A stretch of 64,000 nucleotides of DNA from Arbacia lixula (taxonomy: Eukaryota; Echinodermata; Echinoidea; Arbacioida; Arbaciidae): positions 6,749,387 to 6,813,386 of the forward strand of contig OZ022578.1 of assembly GCA_963669155.1 (NCBI GenBank), read 5' to 3'. Both the position numbers and the translations under genes were made by a program. The notes under the pieces were generated by a model. That model made no database searches. It was not told the origin of the DNA and saw only the letters and a program-made list of their open reading frames with translations. Positions 49,564 to 61,914 of the stretch are shown here, in pieces; the stretch's first letter is position 1; each line of letters opens with the position of its first letter.

Positions 49564-50790
49564 GTGTGTGTGTGTGTGTGAATGTGTGTGTGTGTGGTAA
49601 TTAATTACACTATTTCAAACAATTATAAAACATGTACCAAATTGACGCCCTCTTCGGTGTACACACTCAGTGCCACGTTCGGGAGGAAAAGGAGGCTTAA
49701 CTTCAGATGTTACATAAGCTTCAATTTTTGTTTTGGTCTATCTCTGTCAATACTCTCCAGTTTTACATCTTTTCATCATTTTTAGCTGTGGCTTGAGAAA
49801 TTTGGAAATCGTAAGCGGGTAGCTGGGAATTCGATACACTAACAATAATTTGGATGGTGATTGTAATGATAACGCTTATATCCACATTACAGCAATATCC
49901 CTGATAACACGATGTTCTCTAAAATGAAAAAAGTAATGATGTGAACTAAAGGGCAATCATGATCATGATCATGGATGTGTGTGTGTGTGTGAATGTGTGT
50001 GTGTGTGGTAATTAATTACACTATTTCAAACAATTATAAAACATGTACCAAATTGACGCCCTCTTCGGTGTACACACTCAGTGCCACGTTCGGGAGGAAA
50101 AGGAGGCTTAACTTCAGATGTTACATAAGCTTCAATTTTTGTTTTGGTCTATCTCTGTCAATACTCTCCAGTTTTACATCTTTTCATCATTTTTAGCTGT
50201 GGCTTGAGAAATTTGGAAATCGTAAGCGGGTAGCTGGGAATTCGATACACTAACAATAATTTGGATGGTGATTGTAATGATAACGCTTATATCCACATTA
50301 CAGCAATATCCCTGATAACACGATGTTCTCTAAAATGAAAAAAGTAATGATGTGAACTAAAGGGCAATCATGATCATGATCATGGATGTGTGTGTGTGTG
50401 TGAATGTGTGTGTGTGTGGTAATTAATTACACTATTTCAAACAATTATAAAACATGTACCAAATTGACGCCCTCTTCGGTGTACACACTCAGTGCCACGT
50501 TCGGGAGGAAAAGGAGGCTTAACTTCAGATGTTACATAAGCTTCAATTTTTGTTTTGGTCTATCTCTGTCAATACTCTCCAGTTTTACATCTTTTCATCA
50601 TTTTTAGCTGTGGCTTGAGAAATTTGGAAATCGTAAGCGGGTAGCTGGGAATTCGATACACTAACAATAATTTGGATGGTGATTGTAATGATAACGCTTA
50701 TATCCACATTACAGCAATATCCCTGATAACACGATGTTCTCTAAAATGAAAAAAGTAATGATGTGAACTAAAGGGCAATCATGATCATGT
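49564..50790 (+). repeat. Three tandem identical copies of a 411-bp unit
   Basis: The unit starts in a TG microsatellite (gatgtgtgtgtg...gaatgtgtg) and ends gggcaatcatgatcatg. Copies are offset by exactly 411 bp (for example 49,582, 49,993 and 50,404 for the same internal ATG) and no difference was seen apart from the first TG run. The 67-codon frame in each is not recognised. Confidence 0.95.
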
Positions 50791-50961
50791 TGCCTCATTT
50801 TGCCAATAACAACTATCATATCATACCTTGGTACCATTTATGACAATTACAATGCAAGGGTCACGCTTGTAGTTGCAATATTGTAGAACTAGAAAAGAAA
50901 TTATGTTATGAGTGAGAAGTTGTTCGTAACAAAGTCGTTCATTGTTATTCATGTAGTAGAT

Positions 50962-50992
50962 GCATGTATATATATATATATATATATATATA
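50962..50992. repeat. (TA)n microsatellite
   Basis: About 30 bp of alternating TA between atgca words. A similar run lies at 33,429-33,457 in the LINE tail. Confidence 0.8.
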
Positions 50993-51555
50993 TGCATTTC
51001 ATATTTTCTTTAATTGATTTATTTACATGTAATATTCTCTTTCACGATGCAAGTTCCATGTGTATTTCCATTTCCTAAATATAAATTGATGTTTGTCTAC
51101 CTATTTACGCATTACTCATTTGTATTATGTAAGAAGCCAGTTTTTGTGAAGTATAACGCAATCTTTCTGTTATACTTCTCAGAAAAAGACTTCTTCATGA
51201 CAGCTGTTTACCCATAGCGTGGAACTTGTGAATTATTGCATTATCAATACACACCACACATAGAGAAACACATTGTGTGTGAAAATATGAAACAAAGTTA
51301 TTAGGAAGACAGACCTTTTTCCAATGAAAGATTAATCACCACAAATGTAGAATATGTACAAAGAAATAATAATAAATCTTACATTGCCTATGTTCACCTA
51401 CACACGTATTTTTTCTATCTTTATTTGTATTCTCTTCAAATTCATAAGCATTTTAGATTATGATTATTATACTGCCTATTTGCTTTTTAAAATTAATTGA
51501 GCTGACAGGAAAGATTATGGCAGCAACAATTACATAATTTGTATATATCAAGGAT

Positions 51556-51705
51556 CCATTGCATAAAACTTGGCATTTAGGGTAACTTTTTCATCAATGG
51601 TAACTACCATGATAACATCGCTCAACAACAAATCAAATTAAAAAGATCCGTAGAAGTAGCCAGTGGTAGAAAATTTACCATCAATGGTAAGCTTTATGCA
51701 AGAGG
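51556..51705. mobile_element. Small MITE-like inverted repeat (~150 bp)
   Basis: TTGCATAAAACTTGGCATTTAGGGTAA at the left matches, inverted, accatcaatggtaagctttatgcaag at the right (imperfect, about 40-bp arms). Confidence 0.5.
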
Positions 51706-51824
51706 AACCCATGTGTTGTTTGGCAATGGTACACAACTGTGCTCGCCCCGTTACCCATTTGAAAAGTAATTGCACGGAATATATTCAGATTTTTTGATGC
51801 AATATATTATGATTTTTTCATCTA

Positions 51825-54800
51825 AATTATGCATATACACCTTTTCAGAGTTCCTCTGTACTAGCGGTAAACGCATGCACAGATTCGTTTACTATTTGGG
51901 TGCTGGTAAAAACATTATTTCATCTCTACAGTTGTATAGGCTTAGATTTTTGCACTCGATACATACAAATGTCGAGGCGGGTTTTTTTATCTGTATTTAT
52001 TAACTCTTCATTTGCTAATGGTGCATTTAGGCACAAGCGCTACACTCGTATTCCATAGACCAGCAGCTCTTGTGACACGCGTAGGGTTACCTGCAGATGG
52101 TCATGGCACAGGATCGTAGATTTCTGTTGCGTGGGTGAGAAATGAGGATAGAGGGAGATAGAGAGATTGAAACATACGAGGACAAATGTAATAAAACTGT
52201 GAGAACAAAAAGAAGAAATGGAGATGAGAAAAGAACGGGGAAGGGGACAAGAGAAAAGTAAATAAAAGGGCGAGTAACGGAGAGCAAAAGGGTGAACAGA
52301 GGTCAGATTATTTGTAAGCTGATACCTTGAAAACACTGAAAGAATTGTTACGAAAATGTGCTTTAATTAAAAAAAAAACATTGCATGTGTGTGTGTGCGT
52401 GAGTCCCCTTGTGTACATTTATGAAATGTGTTCCCCCATGTATTTTCTCTCGCCCTCCTTACGGGGCATCTATGTTGTTTCTATTCCAGTGCCTCGTCAG
52501 ACTGTCACATGTATTCTATATATTTCCAAGGAATTTTGGAATTTTTATTTCACCCACATAGCACCACACAATATCAATACTTGCCGATTTCACAGTGAGC
52601 TCCTGCATAATATGCCGGACACTGACAAGCGTAAAACATCTTGTCATCGAGGATGCATAGGCCACCGTTTTAACACGGATTCGGCAGGCAGGGATCCTCA
52701 TCGGAAAGCCAAACAATTAACATTGTCTCAACATTGGATTATTATCTAAACATGAAAGGATATTCACAAGTGATAAGCTAATGGTTAATGGATTACTTTG
52801 TATCCATTGTAAATACCTTAAGCTATGCTGGCTATATACTTTAAACAATTTTTTTGTAGCCCTCTCTCATCGACAAGAATATTCATGCTTATCTTGATAA
52901 TATTTCTTCTTTTGTTACTGCAGATCCTAGTTAAGAGTAGGACCATATTGCGATGTCTTCAAGACATGAAAGGAGATATTCTAATGTTTAGGAGACCACC
53001 ACTGCGCTGTGCACGTGCATAGCGATACGCATGGGCGGAAATCCCGGGGGGGGGGGGGGGGGACGGGGGGGGGGGGGAGGTCGCGTCCCCCCCACCAAAA
53101 ATAGTGGGGGGGACACAATATCAAATGTCCCCCCACTATTTTTAAAATACAAAAATCCCATCACTATCCCCCCCCCCCCCCCCCCCCCCCGCTCAGCTAC
53201 TTCTTGAGGAAAAACATGTCCCCTCCACCTACGGGGAGCGATTTCCGGCGATACGTACCATAATGTATAACATGTACCCTCATATCACACAAATTATATA
53301 CGATTAGTATAACTTGAGCCTTCTTCTAACAATTTCCACTAGATCTAAGATATCTTGTAGACATGATGACCTTAAGATGCCACTTAGCTATCTGAATTTC
53401 AATATTTTCAAGATATCTCGGAGTACCGCTGGCATATCATCTATATCTTGAAAAGCAAATTGACCACTTGTTTAAGTCTTTCTATACCTTGTAACATATA
53501 TCACACATTACGTCATAAGAGCGCCATGTGCCAAAAAAATGTACATTAACCCGCCGATAAATGTAATCATTTATGATAACCACCCCAAGTAAGGATAACG
53601 TACTCCATCTTGTAAATGAATTAATTATTTTTCATTCAACTACAGGATAGTGTACGTTATCCTTATTACTGCGTTTATATCTAAAATCTATTTTCTATCT
53701 ATTATGTAACATCATGATAATATCAAATTTAATTTTCACAGCCTTTATTCTTCATGGCCTCTCCTAATAATCAACTTACTTGTTAACCATCAGAATCCAT
53801 CTCGCTTCGAAACTTTACCTCTTTCACAAATATGCCCGCTCCTGGTTTCTAAGCACGTTTCGTTGTCATGGCAATGCATTGAGTAGCAATCTAAACCAGG
53901 TTGGAATTGGTTATTTCCACATTAGCGGCGATATCATTGTAGCATTGTACATGTATTAATAAAGGGTAACTTTACACATGAACGATTCAAACGGACTTGT
54001 AATCTCCATTAACGGGAAAATAACGTGGATTCTCGATTTCCTCTTGATTAAATATGTTGTTATATTAGTTCAGCCCGGGAATATAATTCAATACCATTGA
54101 TTCATCACTTGTAAGCTCAGAACTGTGCTTATTCATCTGTACACTGTGTTGTCTGTGAACTCCACACATACAGAATTTCTTGAACTATTCAGAATTAATC
54201 ATCATAAAGTATGCCGCTTTCCTCCCATTATATAATTACTATTTTCCAGTATATTCGTGGTACAATATTGTACCATGATTTACGTACAAGAAAAATGCAA
54301 TATGTGCATGGCAGAGCCATTGTAGTTCCATGATACGATCATGTTTAATAATACATGTACATGTTCCATGATTGTACCACTGATCGTCAAAGTATATATA
54401 GTGGTATCATGGCAGCAAATGTACCATAACAGCATACTATATTAAGTGAAAGTAACGTACCATGGTACCACAATTGCACGTATGAATCATGACAAATGTG
54501 TGGTGGTAATAATGTGTAAAGGGTGCCATGCGACAAGAGTCATGGTAAATATGTGTTATTCCCTTACAATTACCATGCTTTTACCAAGTATAATCAAGCA
54601 TAAACGTGCCATGCATATTAACAGGAGTTACCACAAGTGTGGTAGCACTATTAAAGTTAATGGATTATTAATGGATTAAAAAAAATATTGTAAATGTGCG
54701 GTAGTATCATAACAGTACCGTACACTAAATATTATTTATGGTAAATGCGTAGCAGTACCATGGAACTATCAAGTGGAGTATATTCAGATGAGACCTGCCG

Positions 54801-55139
54801 TAATCATATAGTATTTGTATGGTACTTACGTGGTAATGATTTTACTAGTAACCTTAATTTGTGGAAGTACCGTTGTAACGTCTATTACTTTTGTCAAAAT
54901 CCCAGGTAATTTCTAGCCAAAACATGGTGGTTTTTGTGGTATGTCGTGGAAAACACCATTATGACCATTGTAATACCATGGTATCATGTACTTTTGACAA
55001 GTCGGCTGATAGCAGCAATAATATGATTATCAATGTTATCAGACATGTCAGAAATATAGTAGCAGTAGTGGTAAGAGCAGAAAGTGGTAATGTTAGAAGT
55101 AGAAGTGATAATAGTACCAGTTGCACACTTAAGTACTAA
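51825..55139 (+). repeat. Segmental duplication, copy 2 (left part)
   Basis: Collinear with 41,740-45,113. It breaks after cacttaagtactaa at 55,139, where copy 1 continues directly with gttgatataatcttt. Confidence 0.9.
53030..53247. mobile_element. hAT-like MITE, copy 2 with damaged right end
   Basis: Same element in the second duplicate. The left TSD and TIR are intact (GCGATACG at 53,022-53,029), but the right TIR has lost 6 bp (gatttccg directly followed by gcgatacg). Confidence 0.8.
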
Positions 55140-55196
55140 TAGTAATGACAGTAGAAGTAGCAATATTGACCATTACAAGTAGCAGCAGTCGTATTT

Positions 55197-55271
<75 letters not shown>

Positions 55272-55429
55272 TGATTATTAATTATCATCACTGTAGAACA
55301 ACCATGAGAACGTATGACTCATACTTGAACAAGTACTAGTACTCTGTGTGCAATTGTTAGTAGGCCATGTATCCAGCATACGCATACATTGGTACATGTC
55401 TGCATAGGTGACGTCATACCTCGTGGTAC

Positions 55430-55837
55430 GCACTTCGCGCGTTGTGCCACGTGAACCAGTGCATTAGGGGAGTAACCGAACCGTCTATGGGGATCATCGT
55501 AGTACTTCATAATCATGTCGCCGTCGCAAGTTTCAAGAGCCGGATCTTTGGGCGTGGCAAGCAAGCCATCGTAGGTATGAGCATGGATCCCAGAATCTGG
55601 CTTTGTCTTGTTGACCGCTGTTTGGTTCAAGCTTATCGTGGCCCGAACTATTAAAATAATTACAAACCTCGTCAAATTTTGAAGAAGAACAGCAACATAT
55701 ATCATCGCAATTATCATTTTGAATACGATTGCATTGTCGGGTCTATTATTCTCTTTCGTGGGTGTGTTTGATGTAATTTGTGATGATAATGTGAAATGTA
55801 TTGGAATAACGTATATAAGGACCCAATCATTCAACAC
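55430..55837 (-). CDS. Possible exon of a small secreted or membrane protein (unrecognised)
   Basis: An open minus-strand frame of 172 codons (55,837-55,319). From the internal Met near 55,720 it encodes a hydrophobic stretch (MIIAMIYVAVLLQ...FVIILIV), then a more coding-like part with KPDSGIHAHTYDGLLATP, LETCDGDMIMKYYDDPHRR and NALVHVAQRAKCVPR. A GAG|GTATGA donor-like site at about 55,424 could end the exon after KCVPR. D-x-P-x-R...A-x-x-A-K-C faintly recalls interleukin-17-type cytokines, but the similarity is too weak to name it. Base composition is higher in GC than the surroundings. Confidence 0.3.
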
Positions 55838-56129
55838 AACAATATCGAAACATTATTATGTTATACATGTTAGATTTCATGTTTTGGCCGTATACAAGTT
55901 TCCCATTTACTCACAAATTTCAAATCTAACCATGATAACATTCCTCATCACTGGTACAAAAATACCTAAATGGCGCACCAAGAGTTGGATTGATCGTCTC
56001 TAAAAAAAAAATAAATAAAAAACATAAAATGTCATTCACGTGAACTTTTCTACATAATTTGAAGCAAACCAATATTACATGAAATACACGTATAGACACC
56101 AAAAGGAAAATGAGTTGCGAAACATTATG

Positions 56130-57790
56130 CTCCTAGACTGTGGGCTACCTGGACCCCCCATCCCCCCCCCCCCCCCCATTAGCCACAATTTTCTTTTGGG
56201 TTTTTTTCTTAGCCAGGACCCTCAGCTATCGGAATCTGCCTGTTTGCCATTGGGCTAGTGGTGGGTGTGGCCTACAGAGCCGTTGCCATGGGAACGCATC
56301 AGTGAAATATTGGAGTTTTAGAAATTGCCACTCTCCTCTCAAATGTTACCATAAAAAAACAAAATTTGTGTCTAAGTATACATTTCACAACTTGCCCAGT
56401 TGATTCTGATAGCAATTTAAGCCATTTGAGGCCACTATCATGCGTAGAAAATGGTTATTGCCATGGAAACGATCAGAAAAAATTCATTATTTTAGTTAAC
56501 AATTCAAATATATGTTAATAGCCAACTCAAAGCCAAATCGTCGCTTCTAAAAGTGTGAATATTATGATATCAGACTCATATCAATGAAAACTGAGGTATT
56601 TTCAAGTGCGAACAGTCATGCATAAGAGCACCGTTGCTATGACAACACCATGGTGCAAGAATTACTGAAATTACAAACAAATAAGAAATTGCCATACATT
56701 TATCATATGGTGACCTAAAAACACAAAATTAATGTTCAAGTATCCATCTATTAAGGTGCCCAGTTGATTCAGATTGGAATTTAAGTCATAACATATCACG
56801 ATGATGCCTAAAAATGGTAGTTGCCATGGAAACGATATGAACCAAAAAGACAATTTTGTTAGAAAACCATTCAAATATATGTACATACAAAGCAAAAATC
56901 CTAACCCTAGTTTAAATTTTATGCATATTTAGATGACAGAATAGTAGCAATCAAGATTAAGTCATTTCTAAGTGATAACTATTACCCATAAGATGACTGT
57001 TGCTATGGCAACACCATGGTACCCAAAATATTGAACTTACAGAAATATAAGAAAGTGCCATATATTTCTCAAATGGTAACATAAAAACACAATATTAGCG
57101 TCTAAGTATACATTAATCAAGGTGCCCAGTTGATTCTGATTGGAATCTAAGTAATGTAATGTCATGATCATACCTAGAAATCGTGGTTGTCATGGAAACG
57201 ATATATGAAAAATGATTTTTCTTTTAGAAAAAAACATTAAAACATATGTAATTACACAGCAAAAACCTAATCCTAGTTTATAGGATGATAAATATTTAGA
57301 TGCCACAATAGTAGCAATCAAGTTTGAGTCATTTCCAAGTGATAACTGTCACTTATAAGATGACTGTTGCTATGACAACGCCATTGTACTGAAAATATTG
57401 AACTTTTAGAAATATAAGAAAGTGCCATATATTTATCAAATGGTAACATAAAAACACAATATTAGCGTCTAGATATACACTTTGCAAGGTGCCCAGTTGA
57501 TTCTGATTGAAATCTTAGTCAATTAAGGTCAAGTTCATGGGCAAAATATGTGTATTTCTATGATAACGATACGAAAAAAAGGTGATTTTAGTGCAAAAAA
57601 TAGCACAAAACTTAATCCCAGTTTGCAGTATTATGATGGCTTATATTTTCTAATAATTTGAATCAATAGTATTGAATTCTTAGGTGCTTATGGTCATGCC
57701 TATTTTGCAATCAATGTGAACTACTTGGTTGTTAGCATACGCAATGTATTACTGAAATATTATACATCTCACCTCTTTAGCACCAAAAGA
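56130..57790 (+). repeat. Foldback array, left arm (8 X-box-like motifs)
   Basis: Tandem ~365-bp units, each carrying two GTTGCCATGGAAAC-like near-palindromes about 180 bp apart, plus a conserved gtgcccagttgattctgattggaat block. Motif starts are 56282, 56457, 56633, 56820, 56999, 57186, 57366 and 57554 (the last degenerate). The head sequence (about 56,180-56,300: ttagccacaatttt, ggaccctcagctatcggaatctgcctgtttgcca) recurs inverted near 59,380 and 60,840. Confidence 0.85.
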
Positions 57791-58480
57791 CACACTGAAA
57801 GTGTATAGAGCCATGAATTCCAAGCTTTCCAGACGAATGCCTTCAAGATTTGTTGTCAATTATGGTCCTCGTCATGACAAATATTGTTGCTTTAGCAAGT
57901 ACATAACAAAAATACAAATTATTAGAGAATTCAACCTAGGAAACACCACAAAACATATAGAAAGTAACAAAGTACATGTATATGATTTTTGTAACTGTGC
58001 TTATGATTGTACATAAGATCCGGAAATTCAAGGTTGTCGAGGTCATGCGTAATTGCCAGTTAGAATGTCAATCATATAGCTCTATGATGTCAATACACTG
58101 GTGCAAAACATTGAATGTATTATACCAGAATATGATGTATTACGCTACATTTATGTTATACGTGTATATATACATATGTAGTGTTATAAACTCAATAGGA
58201 AAGTGAAAACATAATACCATACAATTCAATTTTAATCGTCACCTTCATCACTGTCACCATCCACATACTCTTCCCGCACATTGTAAAACATGTATCCTAG
58301 TATGCTGGACATCCTCATCCTGAGCATACAACATACATGTACCATGGAGAGATGCCATGACAATGGCCTAACACCAACATCCAACATCAGTTGAAAAGAA
58401 AACACACAGATAACGAGATACATCGCCAAGGCGATAAGAAAGCAAAAGAGATGAAAGTGCCTCACATCATCTTGGTATCG
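57791..58480. other. Spacer between foldback arms
   Basis: About 700 bp unlike the arms. Holds a minus-strand 77-codon frame (58,465-58,232) with a hydrophobic N-terminal half and acidic end EEYVDGDSDEGDD. I do not recognise it and cannot say whether it is expressed. No transposase seen. Confidence 0.5.
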
Positions 58481-60890
58481 CTTTGTATGTGTTTAGGATA
58501 TCAATCTTATTTTTGCCGCCATGGTGTTGTCATAGAAACAGTCATTTGAGGTATGACAATTATCACTTAGAAATAATTCGATCATGATTCCTACCATTCT
58601 GGCATATAAATATTCATAAAACAATAAACTAGGATTAGGTTTTAGGCGATGTATTTACATATATTTGAATAGTTTTCTAACAAAATTGCCTTTATGGTTC
58701 ATATCGTTTCCATGGCAACTAACATTTTTAGGCATCATCGTGATCTGTTATAATTTAAATTCCAATCTGAATCAACTGGGCACCTTAATAAATGTATACT
58801 CGAACACTAATTTTGTGCTTTTAGGACGCCATATGATAAATATATGGCAATTTCATATAGTTCTGTAATTTTACTATTTCTGTCACTATAGCGTTGTCAT
58901 AGCAACGGTGCTCTTATGCATGACCATTCGCACTTAAAAATACCTCAGTCTTCATTGATCATGAGTCTGATATCTTAATATTTACAATTTTAACTGCGGG
59001 GATTTGGCTTTGGGTTGCCTATTAAAATATATTTGAATTGTTAACTAAAAATGCCCTTTTCTGATCGTTTCCATGGCAATACCCATTTTTTACGCATGAT
59101 CTTGTCATTGAATGGCTTAGATTCTTATTAGAATCAACTGGGCAACTTGTGAAATGTATACTTAGACACAAATTTTGTTTTTTTTATGTTACTATTTCAG
59201 AAATATGTGGTAATTTTGTAACTTCCTCAAATTCCAAAATTTCATTGAAACGTTACCATGGTAATAGCCCTGGAGGCCGCACCCACCACCAGTGCAATGG
59301 CAAACAGGCAGATTCTGACAGCTGAGGGTCCTGCCTAACATAAAAACATGGTTTAAAATTGTGGCTAAGGGGGGTGGGACCTTTTCGGTTTGCGGCCCAT
59401 GACCTACATATATTTGAATGTTTTTCTTACAAAATTGCCTTTTTTGTTCACAGCGTTTCTATGGCAACCACCATTTTAGGCACAATTGTGATCTCTAATG
59501 AATTGGATTACTCTCAGAACCAACTGTGCACTAAGGTAAATGTATACCTAGACACACATTTTCTGTGTTTAAGTTACCATATGAGAAATATATGAAACTT
59601 TCTTATAATTCAGTGATTTCGTTTTTTTTGACATCATGGTGTTGTCATAGCAATGGTATTTTTTTGCACGACAGCTATCACATATAAATTACTTAAGCTT
59701 TTGTGTAACTATTCTGGCATGTAAATATTCATCAAACCTTAACGAAGAAGTAGGTTTTGTGCTGTGAATTTACAGATATTTCAATACTTTTCTAACAAAA
59801 ATGCCCTTTTCACACGTCGTTTCCATGGTAACGACTATTTTAGGTATGATAATGACCTTACATGACTTAGATTCTGATCAGACTCAACAGGGCGCCTTGA
59901 TAAATGTATACTTAGACGCTAATATTGTGTTTTTATGTTAACATTTGAGAAATAAATTGCACTTTCTCAATTTCAATATTTTGGGTACCATGGTGTTGTC
60001 ATAGCAACAGTCACCTTACGGGGTGACTGTTATCACTTAGAAATGACTCAATCTTCATTGCTACTATTCTGGCAACTAAATATTCATAAAACTATAAACT
60101 TGGATTAGGTATTTTGTGTGTATTTACATATATTTGAATGGTTTTCTAACAAAATTGCCTTTTTGGTTCATATCGTTTCCATGGCAACTACTATTTTTCG
60201 GCATCATCGTGATCTGTTATGACTTAAATTCCAATCTAAATCAACTGGGCACCTTCATAAATGTATAATTAAACACTAATTTTGTGTTTTTAGGTCGCCA
60301 TATGATAAATAGATAGCAATTTCTTATTTGTTTGTAATTTCAGTATTTCTTGCACCATGGTGTTGTCATAGCAACGGTGCTCTTATGCATGACTGTTCGC
60401 ACTTAAAAATATCTCATTCTTCATCGATATGAGTCTGATATCTTAATATTCACACTTTTTGAAGCGGCGATTTGACTTTTAGTTGCCTATTAACATATAT
60501 TTGAAATGTTAATTAAAAAAATGCATTTTTTCTGATCGTTTCCATGGCAATAACCATTTCCTACGCATGATAGTGGCCTTAAACGGCTTAAATTCCTATC
60601 AGAATGAACTGGGCAACTTGTGAAATGTATACTTAGACGCAAATTTGGTTTTCTTTATGTTACTATTTGAGAAATATATGGCAATTTTGTAACTTCCTCA
60701 AATTCCAAAATTTCACTGACATGTTACCATGGCAACAGCCCTGGAGGCCACACCCACCACCAGCACAGTGGCAAACAGGCAGATTCTGACAGCTGAGGGT
60801 CCTGCCTAACATAAAAACATGGTTTGAAATTGTGGCTAAGGGGAGGGACCTTTTCGGTTTCTGGCCCATGGCCTATCCAGGGCAACACTC
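58481..60890 (-). repeat. Foldback array, right arm (13 X-box-like motifs, two head ends)
   Basis: Same units as the left arm in inverted orientation. Motif starts are 58526, 58706, 58893, 59067, 59252, 59455, 59641, 59819, 59995, 60175, 60362, 60538 and 60723. The head sequence (cctggaggc-cacaccc, gcagattctgacagctgagggtcctg, ttgtggctaagggg...gggaccttttcggttt) occurs twice, ending near 59,395 and 60,870, so this arm is itself two array pieces in tandem. Confidence 0.85.
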
Positions 60891-61914
60891 ACGTGATAAC
60901 ATGACCGCCGCCAAATGGATGCATTCGCGCGCGAACCACATTTTGTTTGCTTCGGTACTGCGTAGTACGTCGGCTTTATAACTGCGAAATCACATGGAGT
61001 TGTACGGATGTCCTGGTGTAATAGGTGGGGAGCACCGACTTCTAGCGATGGCAATTTGCAAATGCATGCAAGAAATCAACGGTGGAGAGATTGACAGTGG
61101 GAGTGATTCATCCAGGGATGACTTTACCACGGGAGTGGATGCGATAATATAATGCATTCGATCCGAGAGGAAAGGGAACCGGCCTTCACTCGTACGTGTG
61201 TGCAAGATAGAAGAAGAGATGGAGAAGACAGAGTGAAGAGAGAGAGACAGAGGGGGGGGGGGGATCGGTGTTATTATGCATTTTGTGGAGAGCTCCTTTT
61301 GCTGACCAACTGAATAACAACTTACTTTTACTGCTTGATCCACTGTCAAAGGTCGAAAACGTGTTTGATGAACGTTGTGCTGGTCTCGCATACTAAAATA
61401 TTGATGTGACGAAGGAGTGACAATGCAACTCAATTGCATAATATAACATCCTAAAAGGATTGGCTTAGGTGCTGGGGAGCTATCTGAAATATTAGAGCGC
61501 GAAAGAGGTATCTCAGTGATTAGTTATATGATTTGGGGAGCAACTTATCATACTTTCGAATTCAAGGTAAATTTCTCAAGGAATGATAAACCTAAAGAAA
61601 ACTAAGTACTTCTTGCTTCTGTGAGAGACACTATGCAAGACATGATGCAGATTAAAAACATGTATTTTCTTCATCTTAAGACCTGGAAATAAACTAAAAA
61701 TTAAGTTAGTAAATTACGATTAAAGATACATTTTTTATGATATTCAAGACGGCCCTTGTGTGTTTGTTGTTCCTCCCCTCTTTTCAGACAGAAAGTTTGC
61801 GACAATGATTATTTTATAATAACTACAATGATATGGACGTGATCAAATTCAATTCCAAAATTGTCATGTTTCAAAGGGGCCTTCCAGAATGGCATAAAGT
61901 AAGTTCAACGCGTG
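60891..61914. other. Unassigned sequence right of the foldback array
   Basis: Some GC-richer, CpG-containing stretches (60,890-61,060), a G run (61,251-61,262) and AT-rich sequence. No supported gene. The 149-codon minus frame at 61,439-60,990 has no recognisable features. Confidence 0.4.

Larger units (their letters stand above)
55140..61914. other. 6.8-kb block present only in duplication copy 2
   Basis: Lies between the two halves of copy 2. Copy 1 runs straight across. Contains a TAG microsatellite (55,195-55,270), a candidate exon (minus strand, 55.4-55.8 kb), the foldback array (56.13-60.89 kb) and unassigned flank (60.9-61.9 kb). No clear target duplication at its borders, so it may be an insertion here or a deletion in copy 1. 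Confidence 0.8.

Noticed and set aside
55145..55339. Poly-Ser frame
   Set aside because: Translation of the TAG/AGT microsatellite.
56140..56403. Similar small frames at 56,140 (+) and 60,663 (-) as a conserved protein
   Set aside because: The resemblance comes from the two positions being inverted copies of the foldback head sequence. No independent sign of coding.
60990..61439. 149-codon minus-strand frame
   Set aside because: Low-complexity Ser/Pro/Leu stretch from a GA-rich region, with no domain or splice context.
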